Positions 6,700 through 7,649 of a DNA stretch of 7,649 nt are shown piece after piece; positions within the stretch are counted from its first letter, which is position 1; every line of letters starts with the position of its first letter. This DNA comes from Prevotellaceae bacterium UBA5903 (lineage in GTDB: Bacteria > Bacteroidota > Bacteroidia > Bacteroidales > Bacteroidaceae). The stretch covers positions 1-7,649 of the forward strand of contig DJEH01000011.1 of assembly GCA_002431845.1 (NCBI GenBank). Direction: 5' to 3'. The translations under genes and the position numbers were made by a program. The notes under the pieces were generated by a model. It made no database searches. It saw only the letters and a program-made list of their open reading frames with translations, and was not told where the DNA came from.

Positions 6700-7317
6700 T
6701 TAAGCCTTTTCAACTTGTTCTGTAGGCAATTCGTTGCCCACAAATTCAAAAGTGAAATTGCTGCCTTTGGCCGACGGAAATTGGCTACGAACGTCTATTT
6801 CAGTACGTTTTTTTAGATGTTCAATAATGCGTTCATAGCATTCATTGCCCGAGTTTGCCTTAACGTAAGCTTGGAACGTTGTGTCTTGATAGCGGAATTT
6901 TGTTGTGCCGTTGATAGGCAATACGCGCTTAAAGGTGATGGTTCCTAAATACCACCCGCTACGCTCTTGAGCCAATTGTGCAACTTTTATTTCTTTCTTG
7001 TTGATTATGCCATTGTCTTTAACAAACGTGGGTCTCTCATTGGCTATGCTTTCCCTTTCTTGCGTATTGTTGTTGCCTTTGCGATGTGCCTTAAACTCCT
7101 CCATCGTTTCGGCAGAGGTTTTGATAAGTATAAAGTAAACGCGTGGTCTTATTTTATACCTTTTGGGATAGGGCATATCGCTCTCAACGTAGGCACGAAC
7201 ATCATCTTCTAAGCGTTGGTTGATAGGGATTTCGGGAATAGACGAAAGAAAATTCATAAGTTCGTCGTAATTACGAACCAAAGTATCTTGATCAAAATAG
7301 CGGGCGTAGATGTTCAT
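6700..7317 (-). CDS. Conserved-looking hypothetical protein, soluble
   Basis: I cannot assign a named family. The 205-residue product starts MNIYARYFDQDTLV and has no signal peptide or membrane segment, so it is probably cytosolic. An N-terminal part (1-70) contains a helical stretch, then a run rich in Tyr, Pro, Lys and Arg (SDMPYPKRYKIRPRVYFILI, about 47-66) that looks like a well-ordered core. A polar, Asn-rich segment (about 80-105) is probably flexible. The second half alternates beta-prone stretches (WYLGTITFKRVLPI, TTFQAYVKA, NFTFEFVGNEL) with a helix around ECYERIIEHLKKRTEID. No catalytic motif is evident. The ATG ending at 7317 gives a sensible start; no Shine-Dalgarno is seen. It converges on viaA and shares a terminator with it, so it is a separate transcription unit. 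Codon use and composition look like those of its neighbours. Confidence is high that it is a gene, nil on function. Confidence 0.85.
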   Translation of the reverse strand: MNIYARYFDQDTLVRNYDELMNFLSSIPEIPINQRLEDDVRAYVESDMPYPKRYKIRPRVYFILIKTSAETMEEFKAHRKGNNNTQERESIANERPTFVKDNGIINKKEIKVAQLAQERSGWYLGTITFKRVLPINGTTKFRYQDTTFQAYVKANSGNECYERIIEHLKKRTEIDVRSQFPSAKGSNFTFEFVGNELPTEQVEKA

Positions 7318-7482
7318 GTGCTTACAGTAAAGATATATTGACTTTTATGTCGTATTTTGTTTTTTGATTGCTTATATGCCACAATCACTTTTAGGGTGGT
7401 AGATACAGCTGAGATTACAAGAATATAAATTCTATATATGTTATTTCTTGTAGGATGAGAAAAGTTATTGCTGTTTCTTGTT

Positions 7483-7505
7483 GCTTACATTAGGTTAATG
7501 TAAGC
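7483..7505. repeat. 10-bp perfect hairpin with 3-nt loop
   Basis: GCTTACATTA (7483-7492) and its exact complement (7496-7505) flank the loop GGT. Neither strand has a T run directly after it, so it does not look like an ordinary terminator. It lies only 3 nt from the next hairpin at 7509-7537. Confidence 0.7.
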
Positions 7506-7508
7506 CTA

Positions 7509-7537
7509 TGCATCAAGATGGCCATTTCTTGGATGCA
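7509..7537. repeat. Imperfect hairpin next to the 10-bp hairpin
   Basis: TGCATCAAG (7509-7517) pairs with CTT plus GATGCA (7528-7530, 7532-7537), leaving one bulged G at 7531 and a 10-nt loop that contains the small palindrome ATGGCCAT (7518-7525). It has no T run on either side. Together with the neighbouring hairpin it suggests a folded RNA, or a protein-binding DNA site. Confidence 0.5.
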
Positions 7538-7566
7538 AATGTCTTAAAACCAAAGTTGCAGAAACT

Positions 7567-7608
7567 AAAAAACGATTTGAAGATATCAGATAAATGTAGG
7601 TTCAAATC
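7567..7608 (-). terminator. Likely terminator of the tRNA-Gly transcript
   Basis: On the minus strand GATTTGAA (7608 to 7601) and TTCAAATC (7581 to 7574) form an 8-bp stem with a 19-nt loop, followed by G and six T (7573 to 7567). It begins about 20 nt past the tRNA 3' end, a usual place for tRNA termination. The stem is AT-rich and the loop is long, so termination may be leaky. Confidence 0.5.
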
Positions 7609-7628
7609 AAGTCTGCTATTTAGATTTG

Positions 7629-7649
7629 AGCGGAAAACGAGACTCGAAC
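7629..7649 (-). tRNA. 3' end of tRNA-Gly, cut by the window edge
   Basis: Read on the minus strand, the edge gives the last T-stem base, the T loop TTCGAGT, the 3' T stem CTCGT, acceptor strand TTTCCGC and discriminator T at 7629. This is nearly identical to the 3' end of E. coli tRNA-Gly(GCC), which ends in GTTCGAGTCTCGTTTCCCGCT. CCA is not encoded; CA and then A-rich sequence follow. The 5' half, including the anticodon, lies outside the window, so the isoacceptor identity is inferred from the acceptor stem and discriminator base. Confidence 0.8.

Larger units (their letters stand above)
7318..7628. other. Gene-free interval with several inverted repeats
   Basis: This 311-nt stretch separates the minus-strand hypothetical gene from the tRNA and holds no plausible coding sequence. 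It contains four inverted repeats: 8-bp arms at 7416-7423/7445-7452, a 10-bp hairpin at 7483-7505, an imperfect hairpin at 7509-7537, and the likely tRNA terminator at 7567-7608. The promoter of the minus-strand gene should lie here. TATCTTTA on the minus strand (7335 to 7328) matches seven of eight bases of a TAnnTTTG-like element but lacks a clear -33 partner. Confidence 0.6.

Noticed and set aside
6598..6816. A 72-codon + strand reading frame after viaA
   Set aside because: It runs through the terminator inverted repeat and then antisense to the end of the minus-strand gene, and its product has no recognisable character.
7621..7628. TAGATTTG as a + strand promoter element
   Set aside because: It matches the -7 consensus but would drive transcription antisense into the tRNA, with no gene visible, so it is most likely chance.
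7574..7629. Direct repeat TCAAATC at the tRNA 3' end and in the terminator as an integration att site
   Set aside because: The repeat is only 7 nt, part of it is explained by the terminator stem, and no integrase or mobile gene is present.

Overview
This window looks like a chromosomal segment of a Bacteroidales bacterium, most likely Prevotella-like. The basis is moderate to low GC, mostly absent Shine-Dalgarno sequences, a TATTTTTG element matching the Bacteroidetes -7 promoter consensus (TAnnTTTG), a tRNA end with no encoded CCA, and the general character of the proteins. The assignment is by recognition only; no database search was possible.

Left part (1-1770, + strand): a secreted family GH27 alpha-galactosidase with an 18-nt palindrome and a -7-like element just upstream, then a small lipoprotein of unknown function. 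Middle part (1818-3455, + strand): a tight three-gene run of riboflavin synthase (ribE), a CrcB/Fluc fluoride channel and endonuclease III (nth). Gaps are only 9 and 6 nt, so this is very probably one transcript, ended by a hairpin at 3505-3529. Right part (3552-6573, + strand): ravA and viaA, overlapping by 11 nt. They encode a MoxR-family AAA+ ATPase and its von Willebrand factor A partner with an intact MIDAS. The pair ends at a perfect 17-bp inverted repeat with A and T runs, shared as a bidirectional terminator with a convergent gene.

That convergent minus-strand gene (6700-7317) encodes a 205-residue soluble protein I do not recognise. Upstream of it, 7318-7628 holds no gene but several inverted repeats, including a likely terminator for a minus-strand tRNA-Gly whose 3' end lies at 7629 and which runs off the right edge.

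Most of the window is ordinary housekeeping and carbohydrate metabolism. The parts that best repay a closer look are the RavA segment at the position of the E. coli LARA domain (about residues 352-445), which does not resemble LARA by eye, the unrecognised minus-strand protein, and the structured intergenic region beside the tRNA. I saw no CRISPR array, transposase, toxin-antitoxin pair or phage gene.
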